From JANMDU01 sp031375105 (GTDB lineage Bacteria; Pseudomonadota; Gammaproteobacteria; Burkholderiales; Burkholderiaceae_C): 64,000 nucleotides of DNA. The notes beneath the pieces were generated by a model. That model made no database searches. It was not told the DNA's origin and saw nothing but the letters and a program-made list of their open reading frames with translations. The stretch lies in the NCBI GenBank assembly GCA_031375105.1, contig JANMHJ010000045.1, positions 62,001 through 126,000 of the forward strand, written 5' to 3'. Positions 16,297-24,511 of this stretch are shown piece by piece; position 1 is the first letter of the stretch; every line of letters starts with the position of its first letter. Position numbers and translations under genes: made by a program.

Positions 16297-17166
16297 TCAT
16301 TTCCGCGTCGTCATTTTCCACTGCGCGCGTGTGAGGCTGGCGCGGTCAATTTCGTGTTCGAGCTGATCGGCTTGCTCAGCTTGCATCAAGCGCTCCAGCG
16401 CATGCAAAGCCTTTTGGAAATGGCGCGATTGGGCGAGTAGCTCTTGCCGATTGGCCATGAGCACGTCTGTCCAAAGCTTGGAATCACTTGCGGCAATGCG
16501 CGTGAAATCACGAAAACCCATGCCGGCAAGAGACAAATATTCACGGCCATTGGGCTGATCGGTGATGGCATTCATCATGGCAAACGCGATCAAATGCGGC
16601 AAATGGCTCACTGCGGCATAAGCCGAATCATGCGCCTCAGGCGACATTTTCAGCACTTGGCAACCGAGTTTTTCCCAAAGCAGCGTCGCCTTGGTCAACT
16701 GCGCGGTTTGCGTGCGCTCAATCGGCGTGATGATGACTTGCTTGTTGTTGTACAGCGTGGCATCGGCATGCTCAACGCCTGATAACTCTTTGCCTGCAAT
16801 CGGGTGCGCGGCCACAAAGATGCCCACCTGATCCTTGAGCACGCGGCGCGCTGCATCGACCACATTGCGTTTGGTTGAGCCCACATCCATCACCAAGGTG
16901 TTGGATGTGAGAATGTGCTTGATGCTTTTGAGCGTGGCTTCTGTTGCGGCCACGGGCACGGCGATCAGCACCAAATCCGCGCCAGAAGCTGCAAGCAAAG
17001 CAGAGGGCGCTTCCACATCAATCACACCCATTTGCATGGCTTTTTGCGTGGTGGAGGGTGATTTGCTGTAGCCCACCACGCGCTTGACCAAGCCCGCTTT
17101 TTTCATGGCCAAGGCAAACGAGCCGCCCATCAGGCCACAGCCGATCAATCCGAGTTGCTCAAACAT
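16297..17166 (-). CDS. tyrA: prephenate/arogenate dehydrogenase
   Basis: Oxidative decarboxylation of prephenate (or arogenate) on the tyrosine branch, cytoplasmic. The 289-aa protein starts with a Rossmann fold (QLGLIGCGLMGGSFALAMKK), then TLVMDVGSTKRNVVD, FVAAHPIAGKELSGVEHA with the catalytic His and the prephenate-binding HDSAYAAVSHLPHLIAFAM. It lacks a fused chorismate mutase. An open extension to 17319 lies in pheA sequence and is rejected in favour of MFEQLGL. It sits between pheA (23 nt upstream) and aroA-cmk, a compact aromatic amino acid operon. Confidence 0.93.
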   Translation of the reverse strand: MFEQLGLIGCGLMGGSFALAMKKAGLVKRVVGYSKSPSTTQKAMQMGVIDVEAPSALLAASGADLVLIAVPVAATEATLKSIKHILTSNTLVMDVGSTKRNVVDAARRVLKDQVGIFVAAHPIAGKELSGVEHADATLYNNKQVIITPIERTQTAQLTKATLLWEKLGCQVLKMSPEAHDSAYAAVSHLPHLIAFAMMNAITDQPNGREYLSLAGMGFRDFTRIAASDSKLWTDVLMANRQELLAQSRHFQKALHALERLMQAEQADQLEHEIDRASLTRAQWKMTTRK

Positions 17167-17189
17167 ATTTTTCTTCTTGGGTTGAGGTT

Positions 17190-18275
17190 TTAAGCGCTGA
17201 CTGGGTAAGAGCCGAGCAGTTTGAAATAGGCGCAGAGTGTGCGCAGCTCGGTCAAGGCAGCCGCCACATGGGGCTCCTGCGCATGACCTTGCAAATCGAT
17301 ATAAAAATAATACTCCCATTGACCCGTGCGAGCCGGGCGTGATTCAAAGCGTGTCATCGACACGCCATGCGTCTTCAGGGGCACGAGCAGGTCATGCACA
17401 GCGCCGGGCTTGTTGGGCACAGAAATGATCAGGCTAGTGCAGTCTTTGCCACTCGCTGTCGGGGCTGGAATAGTTTCGGGCAAGGCGATGATGCAAAAGC
17501 GCGTGCGGTTGTAGGCATCGTCTTGAATCGCATGGCTCACGATGTGCAGGCCAAAAATACTCGCGGCGCGTTCGCCCGACAGCGCTGCCCAAGAGGGATT
17601 TTCAGCGGCCAAGCGTGCGCCTTCCGCATTGCTCGACACCGGTTTGCGCTCGGCATGTGGCAGATGTTTGGTGAGCCACTCTTGGCATTGCGCCAAAGCC
17701 TGCGGATGCGCAGCCACCACCTCAATGCCTTGCAACTCTTGCGATTTGCGCAGCAGATGATGGCGCACCATCAAGCTGACTTCGCCAACGATCTGCGCAG
17801 GTGTTTGTAGCATCAAATCCAAGCTGCGCGTGACCGGCCCTTCAGTGGAATTTTCTACGCCAACCACGCCAAAATGCGCCGAACCCGCTGCCGTGGCTTG
17901 AAACACTTGGTCGAAATTCGCGCAGTAAATCAGCTCCACGCTGGAGCCAAAAAACTCCAGCGCCGCCTGCTCGCAAAACGTGCCTGCCGGCCCGAGCACA
18001 GCCACGCGCTGCGCCGCCTCCAAGCTTCGGCAAGCAGACATCACTTCACGCCAAATATGGCTGATGTTGTCGTCTCGCAAAGGGCCCGCATTGATGTCCT
18101 GCAACTGACGAATCACCTGCGCTTCTCGCTCAGGCCGATATACCGCCGAGCCTTCCAAGCGCTTGATCTCGCCCACCTCACCAGCAAGCGCTGCACGGCG
18201 ATTGAGCACGGCCAGCAGCTCGCTGTCTGCTGCGTCGATCTGCTGGCGCAGTTGATCAAGGGTTTTTGTGGTCAT
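17190..18275 (-). CDS. pheA: chorismate mutase / prephenate dehydratase (P-protein)
   Basis: Converts chorismate to prephenate and then phenylpyruvate for phenylalanine synthesis. Residues about 1-90 are the AroQ-type mutase (LDQLRQQIDAADSELLAVLN, RRAALAGEVGEIKR). Residues about 92-275 are the dehydratase (VAVLGPAGTFCEQAALEFFG, GVVGVENSTEGPVTRSLDLM, DDAYNRTRFCIIAL with the TRF motif). The C-terminal ACT domain binds Phe for feedback control (NKPGAVHDLLVPLKTHGVSM, FESRPARTGQWEYYFYID). Length 361 aa is normal. In many betaproteobacteria serC lies between gyrA and pheA and hisC follows. Neither is here. Confidence 0.95.
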   Translation of the reverse strand: MTTKTLDQLRQQIDAADSELLAVLNRRAALAGEVGEIKRLEGSAVYRPEREAQVIRQLQDINAGPLRDDNISHIWREVMSACRSLEAAQRVAVLGPAGTFCEQAALEFFGSSVELIYCANFDQVFQATAAGSAHFGVVGVENSTEGPVTRSLDLMLQTPAQIVGEVSLMVRHHLLRKSQELQGIEVVAAHPQALAQCQEWLTKHLPHAERKPVSSNAEGARLAAENPSWAALSGERAASIFGLHIVSHAIQDDAYNRTRFCIIALPETIPAPTASGKDCTSLIISVPNKPGAVHDLLVPLKTHGVSMTRFESRPARTGQWEYYFYIDLQGHAQEPHVAAALTELRTLCAYFKLLGSYPVSA

Positions 18276-18282
18276 TCAGTGC

Positions 18283-18330
18283 TCTAGCCGTTCTAAATAC
18301 TGTGTTTTATGCTATCAAATTAATAGTTAT
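18283..18330 (-). repeat. dispersed repeat, copy 7, between gyrA and pheA
   Basis: CTCTAGCCGTTCTAAATACT then ATGCTATCAAATTAATAG match the family in reverse. The gyrA stop codon (TAA, 18329-18327) falls in its distal arm. The copy fills almost the whole 51-bp gyrA-pheA gap. Confidence 0.8.
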
Positions 18331-20999
18331 TCTTGCACAGGATCAGCAGGCTCGTCGCCTGCATCAGGCACGCCCGTTGCATCTGGTGCATCGTCAGCCG
18401 CTGCATCGTCCATCGCCGCATCGTTTTCCACGATGCGCTGCAAGCCACTGAGCTTGGTGCCGTCGTCTAAGGCGATCAAGGTCACGCCTTGCGTGGCGCG
18501 CCCCAGTTCGCGGATTTCGCTCACGCGGGTACGAACGATCACGCCCTTGTCAGTGATCATCATGATTTCGTCATCAGGATGCACCAGTGTGGCAGCCACG
18601 ATCTTGCCGTTACGCTCAGATTGCTGAATCGCAATCATGCCCTTGGTGCCGCGACCATGGCGTGTGTATTCTTGGATGTTGGTACGTTTGCCGAAGCCAT
18701 TGGCAGTGGCCGTCAGCACCGACTGCTGCTCATCTTCTGCCACCAGCAGCGCGATCACGTTTTGCGTCTCTTCCAGCATCATGCCGCGCACACCACGCGC
18801 TTGCCTGCCCATCGGGCGCACATCGTTTTCATCAAAGCGCACGGCCTTGCCGCCATCGCTGAACAGCATCACATCATGTTTGCCGTCGGTCAGCGATGCG
18901 CCGATCAAAAAGTCGCCTTCGTCCAAATCGACGGCAATAATGCCGCCTTTGCGTGGGTTAGAAAATTCATCGAGCGCCGTTTTCTTCACGGTGCCAAGAG
19001 AAGTGGCCATGAAAACGTAGTGATCGGCAGGGAATTTGCGATTTTCGCCTGTGAGTGCGAGTACAACGTTGATTTTCTCGCCTTCTTGCAGCGGGAACAT
19101 ATTCACAATCGGCCTGCCACGCGAGCCGCGTGAACCCGCTGGTACTTCCCACACCTTGAGCCAATACAAGCGTCCTCGGTTGGAGAAGCAGAGCAAATAA
19201 TCGTGTGTGTTGGCAATGAAGAGCTGGTCAATCCAATCGTCTTCCTTGGTCTGCGCTGCTTGTTTGCCGCGCCCGCCGCGTTTTTGCGCTCGGTATTCCG
19301 ACAGCGGCTGGCTCTTGATATAGCCCGTGTGCGAGAGCGTGACCACCATGTCGGTGGGTGTAATCAAGTCTTCGGTCGACATGTCTTGCGCGTTGTGCTC
19401 AATTTCGGAGCGACGCGCGCCTAATTTGGTTTGCCCAAACTCCGTTTTGATCGCCAACAGTTCTTCGCTGATGATCGCGCCCACGCGCTCAGGCTTGGCC
19501 AGAATATCCAGCAAATCATCAATCACTGACATGACCTCTTTGTATTCGGCCACAATCTTGTCTTGCTCTAAACCTGTCAAGCGCTGCAAACGCATGTTGA
19601 GAATTTCAGTGGTTTGCGAGTCAGACAAGCGATACAAGCCGTCTTTTTGCAGGCCAAATTCAATTTCCAAACCACTGGGACGATAGTCGTCTGCGCTGAT
19701 CAACGAGCCATCGGCTTTGGCGCGGGTCAGCATCTGTTTGACGATCTGGCTGTCCCAGGTCTTGCTCATCAACTCGGCCTTGGCCACGGGTGGCGTAGGC
19801 GCATTGCGGATGATTTTGATGAACTCATCAATATTAGCCAGCGCCACCGCCAAGCCTTCAAGCAAATGCCCGCGATCCCGAGCTTTGCGCAGCTCAAATA
19901 CCGTGCGGCGCGTGATCACTTCGCGGCGATGCAGCAAGAAAACGCTGATCAGCGTCTTCAGATTGCATAACTTGGGTTGGCCATCAATCAGCGCCACAGT
20001 ATTCACACCAAAGGTATCTTGCAGCTGCGTGAGTTTGTATAAATTATTCAGCACGACCTCGGGCACTTCACCGCGCTTGAGTTCAATCACCAAACGCATG
20101 CCCGATTTATCAGACTCATCTTGAATATGCGAGATGCCTTCGAGTTTTTTATCGTGCACCAACTCTGCAATACGCTCTTGCAAAGTCTTCTTGTTCACTT
20201 GATACGGCAACTCATCAACGATGATGGATTGGCGCTGACCTTTGTCAATGTCTTCGAAATGCACTTTGGCACGCATCACCACGCGGCCACGGCCTGTGCG
20301 GAAGGCTTCTTTCACACCGCTCGTGCCGTAAATGATGCCACCCGTGGGGAAATCAGGCGCGGGCACGATTTCCATCAGGTCTTCAATCGTGGCATCTGGA
20401 TTTTTCAGCAAATGCAAGCAAGCTTCGATCACTTCATTCAGGTTGTGCGGCGGAATGTTCGTGGCCATGCCCACGGCAATGCCGGTGGAGCCATTAACCA
20501 GCAGATTCGGAAAGCGCGCTGGCAGCACCAAAGGCTCTTTTTCTGAGCCGTCATAGTTGGGCCCGAAATCGACGGTTTCTTTGTCAATATCAGCCAGCAA
20601 TTCATGGGCGATTTTTGCCAAGCGGATTTCGGTGTAGCGCATCGCGGCGGGGTTATCGCCGTCGACGCTGCCGAAGTTGCCTTGGCCATCCACCAGCATG
20701 TGCCGCAGCGAGAAAGGCTGTGCCATGCGCACGATGGTGTCGTAAATCGCGGAGTCGCCGTGCGGGTGGTATTTACCCATCACATCACCGACGATACGCG
20801 CGCTCTTGCGATAGGGGCGGTTGTAATCGTTGTTCTGCTCATGCATGCCATACAAGACTCTGCGGTGTACTGGCTTCAAGCCGTCTCTCGCATCGGGCAG
20901 TGCGCGGCCTACGATCACGCTCATAGCGTAATCGAGGTAGCTGCGGCGCATTTCCTCTTCCAAGCTGACGGGCAGGGTTTCTTTGGCGAATGGAGTCAT
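18327..20999 (-). CDS. gyrA: DNA gyrase subunit A
   Basis: Breakage-rejoining subunit of gyrase. The 890-aa protein shows the winged-helix/tower region and the catalytic tyrosine in AAMRYTEIRL. The quinolone-determining region reads HPHGDSAIYDTIVRMAQPFS, with Ser and Asp kept at the positions equivalent to E. coli 83 and 87. The C-terminal beta-pinwheel contains the GyrA-box-like QKRGGRGKQA. The last residues, from about 865, are an acidic Ala/Asp-rich tail, common in this group. The ATG at 20999 (MTPFAKETLPVSLEEEMRRS) matches the family better than the upstream GTG at 21011. Confidence 0.98.
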   Translation of the reverse strand: MTPFAKETLPVSLEEEMRRSYLDYAMSVIVGRALPDARDGLKPVHRRVLYGMHEQNNDYNRPYRKSARIVGDVMGKYHPHGDSAIYDTIVRMAQPFSLRHMLVDGQGNFGSVDGDNPAAMRYTEIRLAKIAHELLADIDKETVDFGPNYDGSEKEPLVLPARFPNLLVNGSTGIAVGMATNIPPHNLNEVIEACLHLLKNPDATIEDLMEIVPAPDFPTGGIIYGTSGVKEAFRTGRGRVVMRAKVHFEDIDKGQRQSIIVDELPYQVNKKTLQERIAELVHDKKLEGISHIQDESDKSGMRLVIELKRGEVPEVVLNNLYKLTQLQDTFGVNTVALIDGQPKLCNLKTLISVFLLHRREVITRRTVFELRKARDRGHLLEGLAVALANIDEFIKIIRNAPTPPVAKAELMSKTWDSQIVKQMLTRAKADGSLISADDYRPSGLEIEFGLQKDGLYRLSDSQTTEILNMRLQRLTGLEQDKIVAEYKEVMSVIDDLLDILAKPERVGAIISEELLAIKTEFGQTKLGARRSEIEHNAQDMSTEDLITPTDMVVTLSHTGYIKSQPLSEYRAQKRGGRGKQAAQTKEDDWIDQLFIANTHDYLLCFSNRGRLYWLKVWEVPAGSRGSRGRPIVNMFPLQEGEKINVVLALTGENRKFPADHYVFMATSLGTVKKTALDEFSNPRKGGIIAVDLDEGDFLIGASLTDGKHDVMLFSDGGKAVRFDENDVRPMGRQARGVRGMMLEETQNVIALLVAEDEQQSVLTATANGFGKRTNIQEYTRHGRGTKGMIAIQQSERNGKIVAATLVHPDDEIMMITDKGVIVRTRVSEIRELGRATQGVTLIALDDGTKLSGLQRIVENDAAMDDAAADDAPDATGVPDAGDEPADPVQE

Positions 21000-21011
21000 G
21001 GGGTGGGGCAC

Positions 21012-21314
21012 GTACAGCTGGGTTCTTCTCGGACTCTTGAGCTAGCTTTCGCCAGTGGCTGGCGCAGCGGTGTCGCTCAAAACCAACGATTTTAGCCCGC
21101 TTTAGACCTAGCTTTGACGGCTGTCAATAAGCTGTCATAGCTCCAAGGCGTCGAGCAAAGTGTCGCTCAATTGCAACAATTTAAGTGCAGACTCAGTTGT
21201 AAGGCTGCTTGCATTGGACAGGGCGAATGACTGTGGCACAATCACTTGACGAGTTAACAATCGACTCGCTTGGAGCAGCTAGCCTTGGCTGTGGTATCAA
21301 TTTTGAGGATGAAC
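21012..21314. other. intergenic region between divergent gyrA and ompA-like gene
   Basis: About 300 bp with no coding potential. It must hold the gyrA promoter (not identified with confidence) and the ompA-like promoter. The nearly identical phrases GTCGCTCAAAACCAACGATT (from 21070) and GTCGCTCAATTGCAACAATT (from 21162) form a loose direct repeat about 90 bp apart. Confidence 0.5.
21214..21242 (+). promoter_or_regulatory. probable promoter of the ompA-like gene
   Basis: TTGGAC and CACAAT separated by exactly 17 nt. The leader to the ATG at 21315 would be about 65 nt. Confidence 0.5.
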
Positions 21315-22013
21315 ATGAAAAAACTGAATCAAGTCGCCGTGTTGTTTGCAACCGTCGCCCTCGCTGGCTCTGCTTTGGCTGCCGGCTCTAACGTCGCTTC
21401 CGACAACTGGCGCTCTGGCCACGGCAATCTACAGTGGAAAAACGGCGACGGCACTCTGTGCTGGCGCGATGCGTTTTGGACGCCTGCTACAGCTGCTAGA
21501 GGCTGCGATGGCGCAATTGTTGCTCCTCCACCTGCACCACCCCGCCCACCTGTTGCAGCTCCTGCGCCAGCTCCTGCGCCAGCTCCAGCAGTTGCTCCTC
21601 GTCCAGCACCTGCACCAGCTGTTGCTCCTCCTGCACCCCCACCTCCTCCTGTTGCCACGAAAGTGACTTACGCTGCTGACGCATTCTTTGATGTCAACAA
21701 GTCTGTCATCAAGCCAGAAGGCAAAGCCAAGATGGATGACTTGGTTGGCAAGATCAAAGACATCAACCTCGAAGTGATCATCGGCGTCGGCCACACCGAC
21801 AGCGATGGTGGCGATGCTTTCAACCAAAAACTCTCTGTCTCTCGCGCTGAAGCCGTGAAGGCTTATCTCGTGTCCAAAGGCATCGAGAAAAACCGCGTTT
21901 ACACTGAAGGCAAGGGCGAGAAACAGCCAGTTGCTGACAACAAGACCAAAGAAGGCAAAGCGAAAAACCGCCGCGTCGAGATCGAAGTGGTCGGTACCCG
22001 TACCAACCGTTAA
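21315..22013 (+). CDS. OmpA-family outer-membrane/peptidoglycan-binding protein
   Basis: A 232-aa envelope protein. It has a signal peptide (residues 1-23, ending SALAAGSN), a short domain with NLQWKNGDGTLCWRDAFWTP and GCDG, and a Pro/Ala-rich linker of about 50 residues. A C-terminal OmpA domain follows (AFFDVNKSVIKPEGKAKMDD, GHTDSDGGDAFNQKLSVSRA, NRRVEIEV), which binds diaminopimelate in peptidoglycan. There is no eight-stranded barrel, so this is not a classical OmpA. The Trp/Cys motif and this length are typical of Comamonadaceae OmpA-like proteins. The ribosome-binding site GAGG at 21305 is 6 nt before the ATG at 21315, so that start is preferred to the ATG at 21309. A strong terminator follows. 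Confidence 0.88.
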   Translation: MKKLNQVAVLFATVALAGSALAAGSNVASDNWRSGHGNLQWKNGDGTLCWRDAFWTPATAARGCDGAIVAPPPAPPRPPVAAPAPAPAPAPAVAPRPAPAPAVAPPAPPPPPVATKVTYAADAFFDVNKSVIKPEGKAKMDDLVGKIKDINLEVIIGVGHTDSDGGDAFNQKLSVSRAEAVKAYLVSKGIEKNRVYTEGKGEKQPVADNKTKEGKAKNRRVEIEVVGTRTNR

Positions 22014-22028
22014 TCCTTCGGGATTCAT

Positions 22029-22057
22029 AAAAAAACCGCCTTCGGGCGGTTTTTTTA
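22029..22057 (+). terminator. rho-independent terminator of the ompA-like gene
   Basis: AAAAAACCGCC TTCG GGCGGTTTTTTT, a UUCG-capped stem with a T-tract, 15 nt after the stop codon. Confidence 0.95.
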
Positions 22058-22370
22058 TGTCTGCTTGTTTTGTTTGGGTGCTTTGTCGATTTGTGTCTTT
22101 TATGCTTGTGAATTGTGAGTTAGCCCTCTTTTTGATGTTTTATTGGCACTCGACTTGATCTTTAGCTTCGACCGTTGCACACCACCTTGTCCGCCCCTGC
22201 AAATTGAATACCTCGCCACGATCTACGCGCGAAGATCTTCAAAGTAGCTAACAGGCTCCGCCAGAGCGGGCATATCCAGAGCCGACACATCCGCAGCAAA
22301 GCAACAGTAGCGACGCATGCGTAACAACCTCACCAAAGAAAAACCATAATTCTTGCTTCACAATCCAAGC
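22058..22370. other. intergenic region before ubiG
   Basis: About 310 bp. The first half is AT-rich (TTTTGTTTGGGTGCTTTGTC), the second half GC-rich. No gene, RNA or convincing promoter was seen. Confidence 0.4.
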
Positions 22371-23096
22371 ATGACCGCTCAAGCCACCCACGCACCGAAC
22401 GCCGACCCCGCCGAACTGGCCAAATTCTCTGCTTTGGCGCACCGCTGGTGGGATGCCTCGGGCGAGTTCAAGCCTTTGCATGCCATCAACCCACTGCGGC
22501 TGGACTGGATTGACCAAACGGTGCAACTCCAAGGCAAACAGGTGCTGGATGTCGGTTGCGGCGGCGGGATTTTGGCGGATTCGATGGCGCGGCGCGGTGC
22601 GAATGTGCTGGGCATTGATCTGGCGGCAAAAGCGCTCAAAGTCGCTCAATTGCATGCGATTGAGGCGCAAACGCACAACGTGGATTACCGCGAAATAAGC
22701 GCTGAAGATTTGGCTCTGGAAGCTCCAGGGAAATTTGATGTCATCACCTGTATGGAAATGCTCGAACATGTGCCCGAACCTGCGTCTGTCGTGCAAGCCT
22801 GTGCTGAGATGGTCAAGCCCGGTGGCTGGGTGTTTTTTTCCACGATCAATCGCAATACCAAGGCTTGGTTGTTTGCTGTCGTGGGCGCGGAATATGTGCT
22901 CAATATGCTGCCGCGCGGCACACACGATTACGCCAAATTCATCCGCCCCAGCGAGTTGGCGCGCGATGTGCGCGAGGCGGGGCTGCAGGAGCATGAATTG
23001 CGCGGCTTGGAGCACAACCCGCTCACGGGGCGCTACTGGCTCAGCCAAGACACGAGCGTGAACTATCTGATGGCAACACGCCGCCCGTTGGCTTGA
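22371..23096 (+). CDS. ubiG: ubiquinone biosynthesis O-methyltransferase UbiG
   Basis: SAM-dependent class I methyltransferase carrying out both O-methylations in ubiquinone synthesis. The 241-aa protein has the family N-terminus AELAKFSALAHRWWDASGEF and PLHAINPLRLDWI, motif I VLDVGCGGGILADSMA, the acidic end of beta-2 (VLGIDLA), and VITCMEMLEHVPEP. The ATG at 22371 is preferred to an upstream TTG because MTAQATHAPNADPAELAKF is the natural N-terminus. Downstream is gph, a common neighbour in this lineage. Confidence 0.95.
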   Translation: MTAQATHAPNADPAELAKFSALAHRWWDASGEFKPLHAINPLRLDWIDQTVQLQGKQVLDVGCGGGILADSMARRGANVLGIDLAAKALKVAQLHAIEAQTHNVDYREISAEDLALEAPGKFDVITCMEMLEHVPEPASVVQACAEMVKPGGWVFFSTINRNTKAWLFAVVGAEYVLNMLPRGTHDYAKFIRPSELARDVREAGLQEHELRGLEHNPLTGRYWLSQDTSVNYLMATRRPLA

Positions 23097-23129
23097 TCCG
23101 CTGGCTACACATGCATCGCATTCACTACT

Positions 23130-23180
23130 AATTTCATAGCTGACTTCTTTTATTCCATAAGGGCGAGTGCCCCAAAAACC
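23130..23180 (+). repeat. dispersed repeat, copy 8, at the gph start
   Basis: TAATTTCATAGCTGACTTC, TTCCATAAGGGCGAG and GCCCCAAAAACC match the family. AAGGGC serves as a plausible ribosome-binding site and the gph GTG start lies within the copy. Confidence 0.7.
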
Positions 23181-23856
23181 CTTGAACAAGACGCTTTTAC
23201 CACCCCAAGCCATCTTCTTTGATTTGGACGGCACGCTGATCGATAGCGCCCCCGATCTGGCCGCCGCCGCCGACAAACTGCGCACGGATCGCGGCCTGCC
23301 TTCGGTGGCTTACGAACGATACCGCCCGATGGCCGGCGCGGGCGCACGCGGCATGCTGGCGATTGCCTTTGAAATGAAGCCCGATCATGCGGATTACGAG
23401 GACTTGCGCGAAGAGTTTTACGTCAACTACGAAAACAGCTTAACGGCACGTACTTTCGCTTTTGACGGCATCTTGCCGCTTTTGTCGCTTATTCGCAGCA
23501 AAAACATGCCTTGGGGCATTGTGACGAACAAATCCAAGCGCTTTACCGAGCCTTTGGTGGCGCAAATGCCTCTTTTGCGCGGCGCAGTAGCGGTGATCAG
23601 CGGCGATTCCACGCCGCACACCAAGCCGCACCCTGAGCCTGTGCTCGCGGCAGCGCGGCTGGCTGGTATTGATCCTGGCAAATGCTGGTATGTAGGCGAT
23701 GATCGGCGCGATATCGAAGCAGGCCGCGCCGCTGGCATGCTGACGGTTGCTGCCAACTGGGGCTATCTTGGCGAGCACGCGGTGCACGAATGGGGCGCGG
23801 ACGCGGTGGCCGAGCAGCCTGCGCAATTGTTGCAACTGCTGGGCTGGGCCGCTTGA
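23167..23856 (+). CDS. gph: HAD-family phosphoglycolate phosphatase
   Basis: Dephosphorylates 2-phosphoglycolate, a DNA-repair and metabolic by-product. The 229-aa HAD protein shows motif I FFDLDGTLIDSAPDL (nucleophile and acid Asp), motif II WGIVTNKS, the motif III Lys in HTKPHPEPVL and motif IV WYVGDDRRDIEAG. The start is GTG at 23167, placed inside a repeat copy with AAGGGC in front. No ATG is available before motif I. It is probably co-transcribed with ubiG (70 nt) and with the secreted-protein pair that follows by 10 nt. Confidence 0.92.
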   Translation: MPQKPLNKTLLPPQAIFFDLDGTLIDSAPDLAAAADKLRTDRGLPSVAYERYRPMAGAGARGMLAIAFEMKPDHADYEDLREEFYVNYENSLTARTFAFDGILPLLSLIRSKNMPWGIVTNKSKRFTEPLVAQMPLLRGAVAVISGDSTPHTKPHPEPVLAAARLAGIDPGKCWYVGDDRRDIEAGRAAGMLTVAANWGYLGEHAVHEWGADAVAEQPAQLLQLLGWAA

Positions 23857-23866
23857 GAGTCGCGCG

Positions 23867-24511
23867 ATGAAACCAACCCATGGCCATGACACATGGCCTC
23901 TTAGCCTAGGAGGCTGGGCGGCAGAAAGATGTCGACTCCGACTTCTTGCACGCACTCACTTTGCCGCGACAAAGGCTCGCACACAACGCAGTTTGGCAAC
24001 ACTATTTACTCTCTTTTTCATAGCGCTCTACGCAGGAAATATAAGGGCGAATGACTGTTTTGATGATGAAAATCTATCTGTATTGAGGCAGCAAGCGGCG
24101 CAAAGCCAGCGTGGCGCTCTGATCTATGTTTGGTCGCCGCGCATGGTGTATTCGGTGCAGCAAATGGCGCTCGCCTCGCGCATGGCCGCTGCCCACGGGC
24201 TGGAATTTGTTGTTGTGCACGACATGCGCGTGCCGCAGCAAGAGCTGCTCGATCTGCCCAGAAACGCCACTGCGTCTGGGCATCTGAAGTTTCCCCCGTT
24301 AGAAGAGGCCGATCTGGCCACACCGTCGTTTTTCCCCTTTGCGGATCGCAGCCAGTCGCTGTGTGCGCCCACGCTGCTGGCCAGCGATGCGCTGCGGCAT
24401 TTTCCAACCAGTTTCGTCATCACGGCGCGCGGCATACATCCGCATCCCATCGTTGGCGCAATGCCGCAGGCGGCTTGGCAAACCAGCCTTGAGCAACGCT
24501 TAAAGCCATGA
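23867..24511 (+). CDS. exported protein of unknown function
   Basis: I do not recognise the family. From the ATG at 23867 the protein is 214 aa with a basic N-terminal part of about 45 residues, then a hydrophobic segment TLFTLFFIALYAGNIRA followed by NDCFDDENL. This is a likely signal peptide or anchor, and its core is encoded by a repeat copy. The mature part has ALIYVWSPRMVYSVQQMALA and HGLEFVVVHDMRVPQQELLD, a beta-alpha-beta pattern that could be thioredoxin-like but without a Cys-x-x-Cys pair at that position. Three cysteines are present in the mature part. The stop overlaps the next start (ATGA), so the two proteins are probably made and used together. A shorter start nearer the hydrophobic segment cannot be excluded. 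Confidence 0.6.
   Translation: MKPTHGHDTWPLSLGGWAAERCRLRLLARTHFAATKARTQRSLATLFTLFFIALYAGNIRANDCFDDENLSVLRQQAAQSQRGALIYVWSPRMVYSVQQMALASRMAAAHGLEFVVVHDMRVPQQELLDLPRNATASGHLKFPPLEEADLATPSFFPFADRSQSLCAPTLLASDALRHFPTSFVITARGIHPHPIVGAMPQAAWQTSLEQRLKP
24014..24050 (+). repeat. dispersed repeat, copy 9, encoding a signal-peptide core
   Basis: CTTTTTCATAGCGCTCTACG, CAGGAAATATAAGGGCGA match the family and are read in frame as FFIALYAGNIRAN. Confidence 0.8.

Noticed and set aside
22248..23285. 345-codon open frame on the minus strand
   Set aside because: Antisense of ubiG and part of gph, which have clear motifs.
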